Source of the DNA: Kitasatospora aureofaciens
GTDB lineage: Bacteria > Actinomycetota > Actinomycetes > Streptomycetales > Streptomycetaceae
Assembly: GCF_001188955.3 (NCBI RefSeq)
Contig: NZ_JPRF03000054.1
Span: 288,590 to 352,589, forward strand
Direction: 5' to 3'
DNA length: 64,000 nucleotides
Positions 40,348 through 49,396 of this stretch are shown piece after piece. The translations under genes and the position numbers were made by a program. Under the pieces are notes generated by a model. The model made no database searches. It was not told the origin of the DNA and worked only from the letters and a program-made list of their open reading frames with translations. The first letter of the stretch is position 1, and each line of letters begins with the position of its first letter.

Positions 40348-41781
40348 ATGACAACCGATACCGCCGTCGCGACGGCTCCGTCAGCCTCGGTCCGCATGAC
40401 CGGCCGCCAGCTCACCGTCCTGGTGGTGCTGCTGGCCTCCCAGTTCATGATGGCGGCCGACTTCTCGATCCTGAACGTGACGCTGCCCCGGGTCGGTGTG
40501 GACCTCGGCTTCACGGCCGGGAACCTGCAGTGGATCACCACGATGTTCGCGCTCTGCGCGGCCGGCTGCACCCTGGTCTTCGGCCGGGTCGGCGACTACC
40601 TCGGTCGGCGCCGGATCTTCGTCGCCGGCATGGTGGTGCTCGCGGTCGCCTCGCTGATCGGCGGCATCGCCACCTCCCCGGCGCTGCTGCTGGTCGCCCG
40701 TACGCTCCAGGGCCTGGCCACCGCGGCCATCACCCCGGCCGCGATGGCGCTGCTGACCACCGCCTTCACCGAGCCCGCGATGCGCACCAAGGCGCTCGGG
40801 CTGAACGGCGTCATGATGAGCTCCGGCTTCACCGTCGGCTCGATCCTCGGCGGCGTCCTCACCGCACTGCTCTCCTGGCGCTGGGCCTTCTTCATCAACA
40901 TCCCGGTCGCCGTGGCCGCCGTGATCGTGGTCCCGATCGTCGTCGAGGAGAGCCGCGCCGAGACCCGCGACCGCCTCGACCTGCCGGGCGCCCTGCTGAT
41001 CACCGCCGGCCTGTTCTCCGGCATCTTCGGCATCACCCGGGCCGCCGAGTCCGGCCTGGACGCCCTCGCGACCGGCACCCTGGTGGCCGGGGCCGTGCTG
41101 CTCGCCGTGTTCTGGGTGGTCGAGGGCCGTACCGAGGGCGCCCTGGTACCGGTGCGGATCCTGCGTCTGCCGGACATCGCCCTGAGCAACCTCGGTGCGC
41201 TGTTCATCTTCGGCGGCGAGACCGCGATGATCTTCTTCACCGGCCTGTACGTGCAGAACGTGCTTGACTTCTCCTCGCTGGCAGCCGGACTGGTCCTGCT
41301 CGGGGTCGGCGCCGGCCAGATCCTCGGCGGCACCATCGGCCCGAAGATCGTCGGCAAGGTCTCTCCGCGCATCCTGCTGGGCACCGCGCTGGCGGGCCAG
41401 GGCGCGTTCATGCTGCCGATGGTGTGGATGACGAACGACTCGGTCTGGCTCGTCCCCGTGGTCGTCGCGCAGTTCGTCAACGGCGTCTTCTCGATGCTGG
41501 CGATGCTCTCCTTCATGGTGATCGCCACCTCGGCCGTCGACTCCTCGATGCAGGGCATGGCCACCGGCATGGCCACCCAGGCGCAGCAGGTCGGCATCGC
41601 CATCGGCATCCCGCTGCTGAGCGCGGTGTTCGCCGCGAGCATCGGCGACGGGGGCGGCGCGGCCGACGAGCTGTCGGGCATCCACCTCGCGCTGACCGTG
41701 GACGCCGGGCTGCTCATGGTGGCCGGCCTGCTGCTGTGGGCGGCGCTGGGGGGCCGGCGCAGCGCGCCGACCGCCGACTGA
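40348..41781 (+). CDS. MFS drug-efflux-type transporter (DHA2-like)
   Basis: A 477-residue membrane protein with 12-14 predicted helices. Motif A is GRVGDYLGRRRIF, an ARTLQGLATAAITPAAMALL segment corresponds to motif C/B, and SILGGVLTALLSWRWAFFINIPV is typical of DHA2 H+-antiporters. It exports small molecules from the cytoplasm. The ATG at 40348 is preceded by a weak ribosome site. It is followed 52 bp later by an XRE regulator on the same strand, which may control it. Position also fits export of the products of the nearby cluster (inference). Confidence 0.9.
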   Translation: MTTDTAVATAPSASVRMTGRQLTVLVVLLASQFMMAADFSILNVTLPRVGVDLGFTAGNLQWITTMFALCAAGCTLVFGRVGDYLGRRRIFVAGMVVLAVASLIGGIATSPALLLVARTLQGLATAAITPAAMALLTTAFTEPAMRTKALGLNGVMMSSGFTVGSILGGVLTALLSWRWAFFINIPVAVAAVIVVPIVVEESRAETRDRLDLPGALLITAGLFSGIFGITRAAESGLDALATGTLVAGAVLLAVFWVVEGRTEGALVPVRILRLPDIALSNLGALFIFGGETAMIFFTGLYVQNVLDFSSLAAGLVLLGVGAGQILGGTIGPKIVGKVSPRILLGTALAGQGAFMLPMVWMTNDSVWLVPVVVAQFVNGVFSMLAMLSFMVIATSAVDSSMQGMATGMATQAQQVGIAIGIPLLSAVFAASIGDGGGAADELSGIHLALTVDAGLLMVAGLLLWAALGGRRSAPTAD

Positions 41782-41833
41782 TCCAGCCAGGCGAACCCCT
41801 GACCCCTGTTCAGCCCCGTGTGACACTAGGAGC

Positions 41834-42694
41834 GTGGAAAAACCAGTGAACACCGACCTGGGTAGCTACCTCAAGCGGATGCGCGAGCGGGTCCAGCCGG
41901 AGGAGATCGGGCTGGCGGTGCGCGGTGCGCGCCGGGTGCCCGGCCTGCGGCGCGAGGAGGTGGCGGCGCTCGCCGGGGTGAGCCCCACGTACTACACGCG
42001 GCTGGAGCAGTCCCAGACCGCACACGCCTCGCCGGCCATCCTGGTCGCGATCGCACGCGCCCTGGACCTCAGCCCGGACGAGGAGGAGTACCTGCTGAAG
42101 GTGGGCACTCCGGTGACCGAGCGGGAGCTGCCGGCCCGCCGGGTCGACCAGATCAGCCCGTACACCCGGATGCTGGTCGACTCTCTCGGGAACGCGGCGG
42201 TGGCGGTGCTCAACTACCGCTGCGACATCCTCGGCTGGAACTCGCTCTACCACCGGCTGTTCGCTCCGCACCTCGACTTCGACGCGCCGAAGAACGCGAC
42301 GGTGCGGCCGAACGTGATCCGCCTGAACTTCCTCGACGACAACGTCCGCGGCCTGTACGTGGACTGGCCGCTGGAGGCCCGGTCGAACGTCTCGTACCTG
42401 CGGTTCATCGCCGGGAACCACCGGCACGACCCGCAGTTGGCCGAGCTGATCGGCGAACTGAGCATCAGGAGCGAGGAGTTCTCCAAGCTCTGGATCAGCC
42501 ACCGAGTCGCGAACTGCACCGTCGGCACGAAGACCTTCGACCACCCGAGCGTCGGTGAGTTCGAGTTGATGTACCAGTCCGCCGACCTGGGCGACGGGAA
42601 CATCCTGAAGTTCTACCACGCTGAGCCGGACAGTCCGCACGACGCGGCGCTACGCCTGCTCGCGGTGGACCTCGACCCGGTCCGCCGGTTCTGA
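41834..42694 (+). CDS. XRE-family regulator with MmyB-like ligand-binding domain
   Basis: A 286-residue protein. The N-terminal helix-turn-helix has RRVPGLRREEVAALAGVSPT and YYTRLEQSQ. The C-terminal PAS-like MmyB/MLTR ligand domain starts near residue 105 (PYTRMLVDSL) and has the typical ILGWNSLYHRLF and NVIRLNFLDD segments. Members bind fatty-acid-like or other small ligands and usually regulate neighbouring oxidoreductase or transporter genes. The GTG at 41834 follows CTAGGAGC. Confidence 0.93.
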   Translation: MEKPVNTDLGSYLKRMRERVQPEEIGLAVRGARRVPGLRREEVAALAGVSPTYYTRLEQSQTAHASPAILVAIARALDLSPDEEEYLLKVGTPVTERELPARRVDQISPYTRMLVDSLGNAAVAVLNYRCDILGWNSLYHRLFAPHLDFDAPKNATVRPNVIRLNFLDDNVRGLYVDWPLEARSNVSYLRFIAGNHRHDPQLAELIGELSIRSEEFSKLWISHRVANCTVGTKTFDHPSVGEFELMYQSADLGDGNILKFYHAEPDSPHDAALRLLAVDLDPVRRF

Positions 42695-42727
42695 CGGGTC
42701 GGCACCGGCCGACCGGGGCCGACGAGC

Positions 42728-42765
42728 AAGCCGCCCGGCAGCGGGAGTCCGCTGCCGGGCGGCTT
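42728..42765. terminator. Bidirectional terminator between XRE gene and KAS operon
   Basis: A 17-bp perfect stem (42728-42744 with 42749-42765) with a GAGT loop and a following CTTCG lies between two convergent genes. Confidence 0.85.
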
Positions 42766-42812
42766 CTTCGTCGGGACCGTCGGACCGAGGTCCGCGGGCC
42801 CCGGCGACGGCC

Positions 42813-43763
42813 TCAGACGACCTGGAGGGCCGTCACTCCCCAGGTGAACCCGGAGCCGGCCGTGGCGAGCAGCACGAGGTCGCCCGACTCCAGCCGGCCG
42901 GCCCGTTCCAGGTCCTCCAGGGCGAGCAGCGGATCGGCGCCGCCGAGGTGGCCCTCGACCTCGTAGTTGAAGACGCTGCGCTCGTGCGGCAGCCCGAGCG
43001 TGTCCAAGAGCTTGACCTGGGTGTTCCGGTTGCCGTGGGTGACCAACAGGTAGGCCACGTCAGCCAGGCCGCGGCCGACGGCGGTGAGCACCTGCTCGGT
43101 CAGGGCGGTGAAGTTGGTGATGAACGCCTCGCCGAGGCCCTCGCCGCCCTCCCGGCGGAAAACCTTCACCTCGTTCTCCCGGACCTCGCCGTAGTAGAGG
43201 TCGACGAAGGTCGGGTCGGTGCGGTTGGCCGAGGCCAGCACCTCGTAGCGCGGCTTCTCGGCCGAGACGAGAACGGCCGCGGCGCCGTCGGCGAAGTTGA
43301 AGAGCTCGACCAGGCCGCCCGGGCGGTCGACCAGTTCGCTGAGCCGGTCGGCCACGACGACCAGCGCGTAGCGGCAGGCCCCGGCCTTGACCTGGTCGTC
43401 GGCGATCCGGATCGCGGTGGGCGCGGCGTTGCAGAAGTTGGACACCTCGTAGCAGTGCGCCTGGAGGATGCCGAGCTCTTGGGCGATCTTCGCGGCCGGC
43501 GACCAGAACGGGGTCCCCCACTCGCTGGAGCCCGCGTAGATCACCAGGCCGATGTCCTCGGGGGACACCCCGTTACGGGCGAGGACCTTGGCGGCGGCGT
43601 CCCGCCCGAGGCTCCACGAGCTCTCGCCCGGTCCGAGCGCCGAGAGCCGGCCCGCGGGCAGGATCTCGTTCACCTTGTCCTGGTCGCAGCCGGACTCACG
43701 GGCGAGCTGCTCGGCGGTGACCTTGCCGCTGCCGGTGGTGAGGGCGAAGTCTGTGATCCCCAT
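42813..43763 (-). CDS. Divergent ketoacyl-ACP synthase III-like enzyme
   Basis: A 316-residue thiolase-fold protein of the KASIII/CerJ-like group. Active-site Cys111 lies in NFCNAAP and His243 in VTHGNRNTQ. The third position, Asn in FabH (GNTSAAS), is His272 in EGHLGGAD. A Cys-His-His set suggests acyl transfer or condensation with a non-standard acceptor rather than malonyl-ACP decarboxylation. It is the last gene of the leftward AvrD operon and presumably acts on an acyl intermediate of that pathway. The 167-bp spacer before it contains a hairpin. Confidence 0.82.
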   Translation of the reverse strand: MGITDFALTTGSGKVTAEQLARESGCDQDKVNEILPAGRLSALGPGESSWSLGRDAAAKVLARNGVSPEDIGLVIYAGSSEWGTPFWSPAAKIAQELGILQAHCYEVSNFCNAAPTAIRIADDQVKAGACRYALVVVADRLSELVDRPGGLVELFNFADGAAAVLVSAEKPRYEVLASANRTDPTFVDLYYGEVRENEVKVFRREGGEGLGEAFITNFTALTEQVLTAVGRGLADVAYLLVTHGNRNTQVKLLDTLGLPHERSVFNYEVEGHLGGADPLLALEDLERAGRLESGDLVLLATAGSGFTWGVTALQVV

Positions 43764-43809
43764 GGTGGTCTCCGAATCGGTGTCGTGCTGGGCGGGCGGG
43801 GCGTGGCGG

Positions 43810-43857
43810 TGCCCCCGTGCGGCCAGCCACTGTTTCGGGCCGGAGCGCACGGGGGCA
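43810..43857 (-). terminator. Intra-operon hairpin ahead of the KASIII-like gene
   Basis: TGCCCCCGTGCG (43810-43821) pairs perfectly with CGCACGGGGGCA (43846-43857) across a 24-nt loop. It is in the spacer between the AKR and KASIII-like genes, so it may attenuate or stabilise the 3' cistron. Confidence 0.5.
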
Positions 43858-43930
43858 GGACAGGTGCCCGGGACCCGGCCGACGGGGGGGAGGCCGGGCC
43901 CCGGGGGTCCAGGGGGTGGGGGTTCGGCGG

Positions 43931-44911
43931 TCAGACGTACTCGACGACCGCGTGGGGGACGTACGGGGCTTCCAGCCGGGCCACTTCGGCGTCGTCGAGC
44001 TCGATGTCGAGCGCGGCGGCCGCGTCCGGCAGGTGGTGCGGCGCGGTGGCGCCGATGACCGGGGCGGTGACGGCGGGCTGCCGCAGCAGCCAGGCCAGCG
44101 CGATCCGGGCGCGCGGGACTCCGCGTTCGGCGGCGATCTCGGCGACCGCCCGGGCGACGCGCCGGTCGGCCTCCTCGGTCGGCCCGTAGAACCGCTCCTG
44201 GATCGGGTCGCCGGCCGTCCGGGCGGACTGGGCGTCCCAGTCCCGGGTCAGCAGGCCGCGGGCCAGCGGCGACCACGGGGTGACGCCGACGCCCTCCGCG
44301 AGGCAGTACGGGATCATCTCCCGCTCCTCCTCGCGGTTGAGCAGGTTGTAGTGGTTCTGCATGCTGACGAACCGCGTCCACCCGTGCAGGTCGGCGGTGT
44401 ACTGGGCCTTGACGAACTGCCAGGTGTGCATGGACGACGCGCCGAGGTAGCGGACCTTGCCCGCGGTGACGGCGTCGTGCAGGGCCGCCATGGTCTCCTC
44501 GATCGGGGTCCCGTAGTCCCAGCGGTGGATGATGTACAGGTCGATGTAGTCGGTGCCGAGCCGGCGCAGGCTCGCGTCCAGCTCACGCATGACGGCGCCG
44601 CGGGACAGGCCGCCGGAGAGCGGCCCCGGGCCCATCGCCTCGTACACCTTGGTCGCGATGACGACGTCCTCGCGCCGGGTCAGCTTCTTCAGGGCGCGGC
44701 CCAGGTACTCCTCGCTGGTACCCAGCGAGTAGATGTTGGCCGTGTCGAAGAAGTTGACGCCGAGGTCGAGGGCCTGGGCGATGAACGGCAGGCTCTCCTC
44801 CTCCGGCAGTGACCAGGGGTGGGTGCCCCGGCCGGGCTCGCCGTAGCTCATGCATCCGAGCGCCAGCCGGGACACCTTGAGGCCGGACGAGCCCAGCCGT
44901 GCGTACTTCAC
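43931..44911 (-). CDS. Aldo/keto reductase of the AvrD operon
   Basis: A 326-residue AKR (MKYARLGSSGLKVSRLALGC) with DTANIYSLGTSE, Lys in VIATKVYE and His in YIIHRWDYGTPIEE. Its closest style is the YajO/Tas-like AKR group. It would reduce a ketone or aldehyde in the cluster product, possibly on a sugar-derived moiety (inference). The GTG start is 28 bp after the CMD gene stop. Confidence 0.9.
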   Translation of the reverse strand: MKYARLGSSGLKVSRLALGCMSYGEPGRGTHPWSLPEEESLPFIAQALDLGVNFFDTANIYSLGTSEEYLGRALKKLTRREDVVIATKVYEAMGPGPLSGGLSRGAVMRELDASLRRLGTDYIDLYIIHRWDYGTPIEETMAALHDAVTAGKVRYLGASSMHTWQFVKAQYTADLHGWTRFVSMQNHYNLLNREEEREMIPYCLAEGVGVTPWSPLARGLLTRDWDAQSARTAGDPIQERFYGPTEEADRRVARAVAEIAAERGVPRARIALAWLLRQPAVTAPVIGATAPHHLPDAAAALDIELDDAEVARLEAPYVPHAVVEYV

Positions 44912-44939
44912 GTCGCTTCTCCTCGTGCGTGGCGGCCGG

Positions 44940-45479
44940 TCACTTGACCTCGGTCAGGCGGCCCCAGGAGGCGATGTCCTGGTCGAGAGGGATCTCCAGG
45001 CTGGCCAGGAACATCGCGGTCATCGCGCTGTGGCCGGCCAGGTGGGTAACCTCGGCGACCTCGTTCTGCGAGTAGTGCTCGCGCAGGCCCCAGAACGCGT
45101 CGTGGCCGGCCTTGTGCTGCAGGATGCAGTCGTCGACGTAGCGGACCAGGGCGGCGCGGGACGGCGGCATCTCCTCGAACCGGCCCTCCTCGATGTCCTC
45201 GATCTCGGTGTCGGTCAGTCCGGCCTTGACGGCCAGGGGGTAGTGCAGCAGGCGCTCGAACTCGCTGTCGCGCAGTTTCGCCACCCGCAGCACGATCACC
45301 TCGCGGTCCAGCAGGCTCAGCAGGCCGACGGTGAACGAACCGCCCAGGGCGAGGTGCGGACCGGCGGAGCCCTTGGTGAGCAGCAGCGCACGGGTCAGGT
45401 TGGACTGGAACTTCTCGTACACCTCGCGCTGCTCGGCGGTCATGTCGGCGACGTTGGTGAGGGTCACGCGGTCGGTCAT
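44940..45479 (-). CDS. Carboxymuconolactone decarboxylase-fold protein
   Basis: A 179-residue helical CMD/AhpD-like protein (LLSLLDREVIVLRVAKLRDS, EFERLLHY, AGHSAMTAMFL). The CxxC peroxidase motif of AhpD is absent, so it belongs to the non-redox CMD group that occurs in natural-product operons. The precise reaction is unknown; lactone or alpha/beta-acid chemistry is possible. It sits between the FAD monooxygenase and AKR genes in the same operon. Confidence 0.8.
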   Translation of the reverse strand: MTDRVTLTNVADMTAEQREVYEKFQSNLTRALLLTKGSAGPHLALGGSFTVGLLSLLDREVIVLRVAKLRDSEFERLLHYPLAVKAGLTDTEIEDIEEGRFEEMPPSRAALVRYVDDCILQHKAGHDAFWGLREHYSQNEVAEVTHLAGHSAMTAMFLASLEIPLDQDIASWGRLTEVK

Positions 45480-45547
45480 CTCGGTTCTCTTCTTTCGGTG
45501 TTGCGGTGCGGACGGCCGTTCGGGCCGTTCGGGTTTCTCCGGGTCGT

Positions 45548-47113
45548 TCAGCTGGTCACGAGGGCCCGGGCCGGGCTCGGCAGGAGGCGCTCGTCCAGCG
45601 CCCGGTCGACCGCGCGGACGGCAGCCTCGGGCTCGCGGTCGTCGAGCTCGACGACTCTGTCCAGGTGGCCGTCCGGACGGACCACGAGCGCGCACGGTGT
45701 CGCGCCCAACTTGGCCAGTACGGGGCCCGGCGGGCGGCCGCCCAGGTCGGTGACCCGGGCGCGGTCGACGGCCTCGCCCAGCCGCTCGACCAGCTGGACC
45801 CACCGGTCGTAGCGGTACTCCAGGCCGGGCCAGAGCAGGACGGTGTAGCGGTCGACGGCGAGGACCGGTGCGGCGGCGCAGGCCCGCCAACCGAGCGGCA
45901 GCCGCTCGCCGGGGACGAGGCCGCGGCGCTTGGGCCGCGGGCCGTAGTGGGTGTCGACCTGGGCCAGCTTCGGTGCCAGGACGCGCTCCAGGAGCTGGGT
46001 GGCCGATCCGAACCGGTAGGCGATGTCCCGGCCGATGACCTGGTGCGGCTTGCTGTACAGGCCGATCCGGGCCAGCCGGGTGGACAGCCCGGCCACCGTC
46101 TCGACGGCGGGCCGGCGCTCCCGGTCGTAACTGGCCAGCAGACCGGGCCGGTAGTCGCCGCGCAGCACGCCCGCGAGCTTCCACCCGAGGTTCACGGCGT
46201 CCTGGATGCCGGTGTTGACGCCCTGGGCGCCGGAGGGGCTCATGGCGTGGGCGGCGTCCCCGACCAGGAACACCCGGCCGCGCTGGTAGGTGCTCGCCGA
46301 CCGGACGTGCGCGGTGAAGACCCCGCTGAACTTCATCTCTCCGAGCCGCCGCTCCCCGGGAACCCGCTCGGACAGCAGCCGCTCGAAGAACGCCCGGTCC
46401 GGCTCGCCCTGGTAGCCGTCCGGCACGCTGGCACCCACCCGGAAGATCCCGCCGCCGAGCGGGGCGAGCACCATGTTGCCGGTGCGGGTGAGGTAGTAGG
46501 CCGCCTCGCTGCTGGTGGTCTCGCCGACCAGCTCGGCGTCGGTGATCGCCAGCCGGGTGCGCATCGTACGACCGGCGAACTCGAAGCCGAACGCCGGGCG
46601 GACGGTGCTGTTGTAGCCGTCGGCACCGACCACGTAGTCGTACGACCGGGAGGTCGACGTGCCGTCGGGCCCGCGCAGGACGCAGTGGACGGTGTCCTCG
46701 GACTGCGTGCCCTCGACGAAGGCGTGGTCGTAGCGGATCGTGCCGCCGAGGGCTTCGAGGTGCTCCTCCAGCACGGCCTCGGTGCGCCACTGTGGGATGG
46801 TGATGGCGAACGGGTAGCCGACGCCGCGCAGCCGGTCGAACCGGACCAGGCCGACCATCTTCTTGTTGGAGTAGTAGTTCATCTGGTCGAAGTAGTGGCC
46901 TGCCGCCACCAGCTTCTCCCCGACGCCCACCCGGTCGAGCAGCTCCAGGATCCTCGGCCAGAGGATGGTGGCACGCGAATGCGGGCTCTGCCGGCGGGCG
47001 TTGGAAATCACATCGGCCTGGACGCCGTGGCGCAGCAGCTCGGAGGCCAGGACCATGCCGACCGGCCCGGCGCCCACCACGAGCACACGCGGCTGTCCGT
47101 GCTCCTCGGCCAC
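45548..47113 (-). CDS. FAD-dependent aromatic-hydroxylase-type monooxygenase
   Basis: A 521-residue PheA/TetX/UbiH-like class A flavoprotein monooxygenase. The GxGxxG is in VLVVGAGPVGMVLASELLR, the DG motif in YDYVVGADGYNSTVR and the GD motif in VFLVGDAAHAMSPSGAQGVN. A thioredoxin-like C-terminal extension follows. It performs NAD(P)H-dependent hydroxylation or Baeyer-Villiger-type oxidation. Its GTG is 3 bp from the ABM gene stop, so the two oxidases are tightly linked. Confidence 0.92.
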   Translation of the reverse strand: MAEEHGQPRVLVVGAGPVGMVLASELLRHGVQADVISNARRQSPHSRATILWPRILELLDRVGVGEKLVAAGHYFDQMNYYSNKKMVGLVRFDRLRGVGYPFAITIPQWRTEAVLEEHLEALGGTIRYDHAFVEGTQSEDTVHCVLRGPDGTSTSRSYDYVVGADGYNSTVRPAFGFEFAGRTMRTRLAITDAELVGETTSSEAAYYLTRTGNMVLAPLGGGIFRVGASVPDGYQGEPDRAFFERLLSERVPGERRLGEMKFSGVFTAHVRSASTYQRGRVFLVGDAAHAMSPSGAQGVNTGIQDAVNLGWKLAGVLRGDYRPGLLASYDRERRPAVETVAGLSTRLARIGLYSKPHQVIGRDIAYRFGSATQLLERVLAPKLAQVDTHYGPRPKRRGLVPGERLPLGWRACAAAPVLAVDRYTVLLWPGLEYRYDRWVQLVERLGEAVDRARVTDLGGRPPGPVLAKLGATPCALVVRPDGHLDRVVELDDREPEAAVRAVDRALDERLLPSPARALVTS

Positions 47114-47116
47114 CGC

Positions 47117-47410
47117 TCAGCCGCCGATCTCGGCCAGCCGGTGCACCCTGGCCGGGGTGCGGAAGGCACCGTCGACCGCGGCGAGGAACGCTCGGGTGTA
47201 CTCCTGCTTCATGTGCAGGTCGATGGCCTCCTGGTCGGCCCAGTCCTCGACCAGGACGACCGTGTGCTCCTCGGCCTCCGACCGGAAGACGTCGAAGCGC
47301 AGCGCGCCCACCTCGCGGCGGGTGTGCCGGGCCAGTTCCTGGAACGCGGCCAGGGTCGGCGCGAGCCGCTCGGGGACGAGGTCGAAGGTGACGACGATCT
47401 GGATGGTCAT
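47117..47410 (-). CDS. Antibiotic biosynthesis monooxygenase (ABM) domain protein
   Basis: A 97-residue dimeric alpha/beta-barrel ABM protein (MTIQIVVTFDLVPERLAPTL, TVVLVEDWADQEAIDLHM) of the ActVA-Orf6/YgiN family. Such proteins oxidise polyketide-like intermediates without cofactor or remove reactive species. Its start overlaps the end of the phosphatase-like gene by 4 bp (ATGA), indicating translational coupling. Confidence 0.9.
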   Translation of the reverse strand: MTIQIVVTFDLVPERLAPTLAAFQELARHTRREVGALRFDVFRSEAEEHTVVLVEDWADQEAIDLHMKQEYTRAFLAAVDGAFRTPARVHRLAEIGG

Positions 47411-48063
47411 GCCGGGGTCCTTTCGTTCGGGGTCGGCGAGGACGCCGCGACGGGCCCGTCCTCGCATTCGTGCGGGGCGACGTCCCAACGCCACCCCTCG
47501 ATCTGGAGCTCGCCGTCCGGGGAGAGGACGGCGTCGAGGCCGACCGCTCTGCAGTTGCCCACCATCGCGCCGTGCGCGCCGCCGGGAAGGCCGCCGCGCA
47601 GCAGGTTCAGGACGCCGCCGTGAGTGACCACCAGGACGGGTCCGTCGTGGTCGGCCGCCACGAGGCCGCGCAACGCGGCGAGGAAGCGGCGGTGGGCTTG
47701 TGCCCCGGTCTCGCCCCCGGGCGGCCCGTAGTCCGGATCGGTGAGCAGCCGGCGCATGGCCTCCGGGTCCTCGGCGGCGTAACGGGTCCGGTCCAGGCCG
47801 TCGACGGTGCCCAGGTGCCGCTCCCGCAGGCCGTCGAGGGTGGACAGCGGCAGGCCGAGCCGTTCGGCGGCGGGCCTGGCGGTCTCCACGGCCCGTACCA
47901 GCGGGGACGCGTGGACGGCGGCCCACCGGCCCGGCGTCAGCCGCTCGGCCGCCGCCCGCGCCTGGCGCCGTCCTTCGGCGTTGAGCGGGGTGTCGGCTTG
48001 GGACTGGAAGCGGTTACGGGTGTTGAGGTCGGTCTCACCGTGGCGTAGCAGGACGAGGCGCAC
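47407..48063 (-). CDS. Histidine phosphatase (phosphoglycerate-mutase-like)
   Basis: A 218-residue branch-1 histidine phosphatase with RHG at 7-9 (LLRHGETDLN), Glu in LRERHLGTVDG and the second His in VVTHGGVLNLL. In this operon it could dephosphorylate a ketose-phosphate-derived intermediate, because AvrD- and AfsA-type enzymes condense a beta-ketoacyl group with a sugar (phosphate). This is inferred from context; a housekeeping activity cannot be excluded. It starts 11 bp after the ACP stop. Confidence 0.88.
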   Translation of the reverse strand: MRLVLLRHGETDLNTRNRFQSQADTPLNAEGRRQARAAAERLTPGRWAAVHASPLVRAVETARPAAERLGLPLSTLDGLRERHLGTVDGLDRTRYAAEDPEAMRRLLTDPDYGPPGGETGAQAHRRFLAALRGLVAADHDGPVLVVTHGGVLNLLRGGLPGGAHGAMVGNCRAVGLDAVLSPDGELQIEGWRWDVAPHECEDGPVAASSPTPNERTPA

Positions 48064-48074
48064 GACGGTCGACC

Positions 48075-48317
48075 TCAGGCGGCCGCGCCGAGCGAGCTGA
48101 TCATCTCGGCGGCCTCGCCGACGGTCTGGCCGGCTTCGAGGGCCCCCTCCTGGATGGCGATGCCGAGGCGCTTCTCCAGGATCAGGGACATCTCCAGCAG
48201 GGTGAGCGAGTCCACCGCGAGCTCGTCGAAGGCGACCTCCGGGGAGACATCCTCAGCGGGCACCTCGTACTTGGTGGTCAGGATCTCGATGATCATCTCG
48301 GTGACGGTCCCGGTCAT
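48075..48317 (-). CDS. Acyl carrier protein
   Basis: An 80-residue ACP with the 4'-phosphopantetheine site Asp36-Ser37-Leu38 (ELAVDSLTLLEM) and the usual four-helix acidic composition. It follows the FabH-like gene in the operon and presumably carries the beta-ketoacyl chain offered to AvrD. It is dedicated to the cluster rather than the housekeeping fatty-acid ACP (inference). Confidence 0.95.
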   Translation of the reverse strand: MTGTVTEMIIEILTTKYEVPAEDVSPEVAFDELAVDSLTLLEMSLILEKRLGIAIQEGALEAGQTVGEAAEMISSLGAAA

Positions 48318-48394
48318 TCGTGGTCTCCTCGTGCGTGTTCGTGGTGTTCGTGCGTCGGGGTGGTGGCCGGTCGTGCGCGGTGGTGGTGCCGGGC

Positions 48395-49396
48395 TCAGCC
48401 CGGGGTGACGGCGGGCCAGGTGAGGGTTGCCGCCCCCCAGGTCGCGCCGCCGCCGAAGGCGGTCAGGAGCACCCGGTCGCCGGGCGTGAGCCGGCCGTCG
48501 AGAGCACCGTCCGCGAGGGCCAGCGGGATGGAGGCGGCGGAGGTGTTGCCGACCCGGTCGATGTTGAGGACGGCCCGGTCGGTGGGAACGCCGAGCTGGT
48601 CGGCGACGGCGTGGACGATCCGGACGTTGGCCTGGTGGGCGACGATCCGGTCGACGTCGGCGACCTGCCACCCGGTCCGGGCCAGGACCTCCAGGGAGGA
48701 CTCGGTCATCCGGCGCACGGCGGTGAAGAACACCGACTTCCCTTCCATCCGGAAGTAGGCGTCCTCCGGGCGGGGCGGCCGGCCGCTGGTGCGCTCCTCG
48801 GAGCCGCCTCCGCGGACGGTGATCAGGTCGGCCATGCCGCCGTCACTGCCGAGCCGGATCTGCCGGACCGCGCCCGGCTCGTCCGGCTGCCCGGCCCGCA
48901 GTACCACGGCACCGGCGCCGTCGCCGAAGATGGCCCTGGTGGAGCGGTCTTCGGGGTCGAGGATGGTACTGAAGGTCTCGGCACCGATGACCAGCACGCT
49001 GTCGGCGTGTCCGGCGGCGATGGCGGCCGCACCGGCCTGCAGCGCGTAGAGGAAGCCGGAGCAGACGGCCGCGACGTCGAAGGCCGGCACGCCGACCAGG
49101 CCGATCCGGGTGGCGACCGAGGGGGCCGTGGCCGGGCAGAGCCGGTCCGGTGTGGTGGTGGCGAGCACCACCAGGTCGACAGTGGTCGTCCCGGCGCTCT
49201 TGAGCGCCCGCTGTCCGGCCTCGACGGCGAGATCGCCGGTGGTCATGCCGGGGTCGACGACGTACCGCTGGGCGATGCCGGTGCGGGTGCGGATCCACTC
49301 GTCCGACGTGTCCAGCCGCTGCGCGAGTTCGGCGTTGGTGACCACCCGCGGGGGCACCGTGGCACCGACACCGGCCAGGACGGCCGCTCGGGTCAC
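48395..49396 (-). CDS. 3-oxoacyl-ACP synthase III (FabH-like)
   Basis: A 333-residue KASIII with the complete Cys112 (AAVCSGFLY), His254 (VAHQANVR) and Asn284 (VGNTSAAS) triad, DEWIRTRTGI near the start and GGGATWGAATLTW at the end. It condenses an acyl-CoA starter with malonyl-ACP, which would yield the beta-ketoacyl-ACP needed by AvrD. The GTG start overlaps the avrD stop (GTGA). It pairs with the downstream ACP. Confidence 0.95.
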   Translation of the reverse strand: MTRAAVLAGVGATVPPRVVTNAELAQRLDTSDEWIRTRTGIAQRYVVDPGMTTGDLAVEAGQRALKSAGTTTVDLVVLATTTPDRLCPATAPSVATRIGLVGVPAFDVAAVCSGFLYALQAGAAAIAAGHADSVLVIGAETFSTILDPEDRSTRAIFGDGAGAVVLRAGQPDEPGAVRQIRLGSDGGMADLITVRGGGSEERTSGRPPRPEDAYFRMEGKSVFFTAVRRMTESSLEVLARTGWQVADVDRIVAHQANVRIVHAVADQLGVPTDRAVLNIDRVGNTSAASIPLALADGALDGRLTPGDRVLLTAFGGGATWGAATLTWPAVTPG

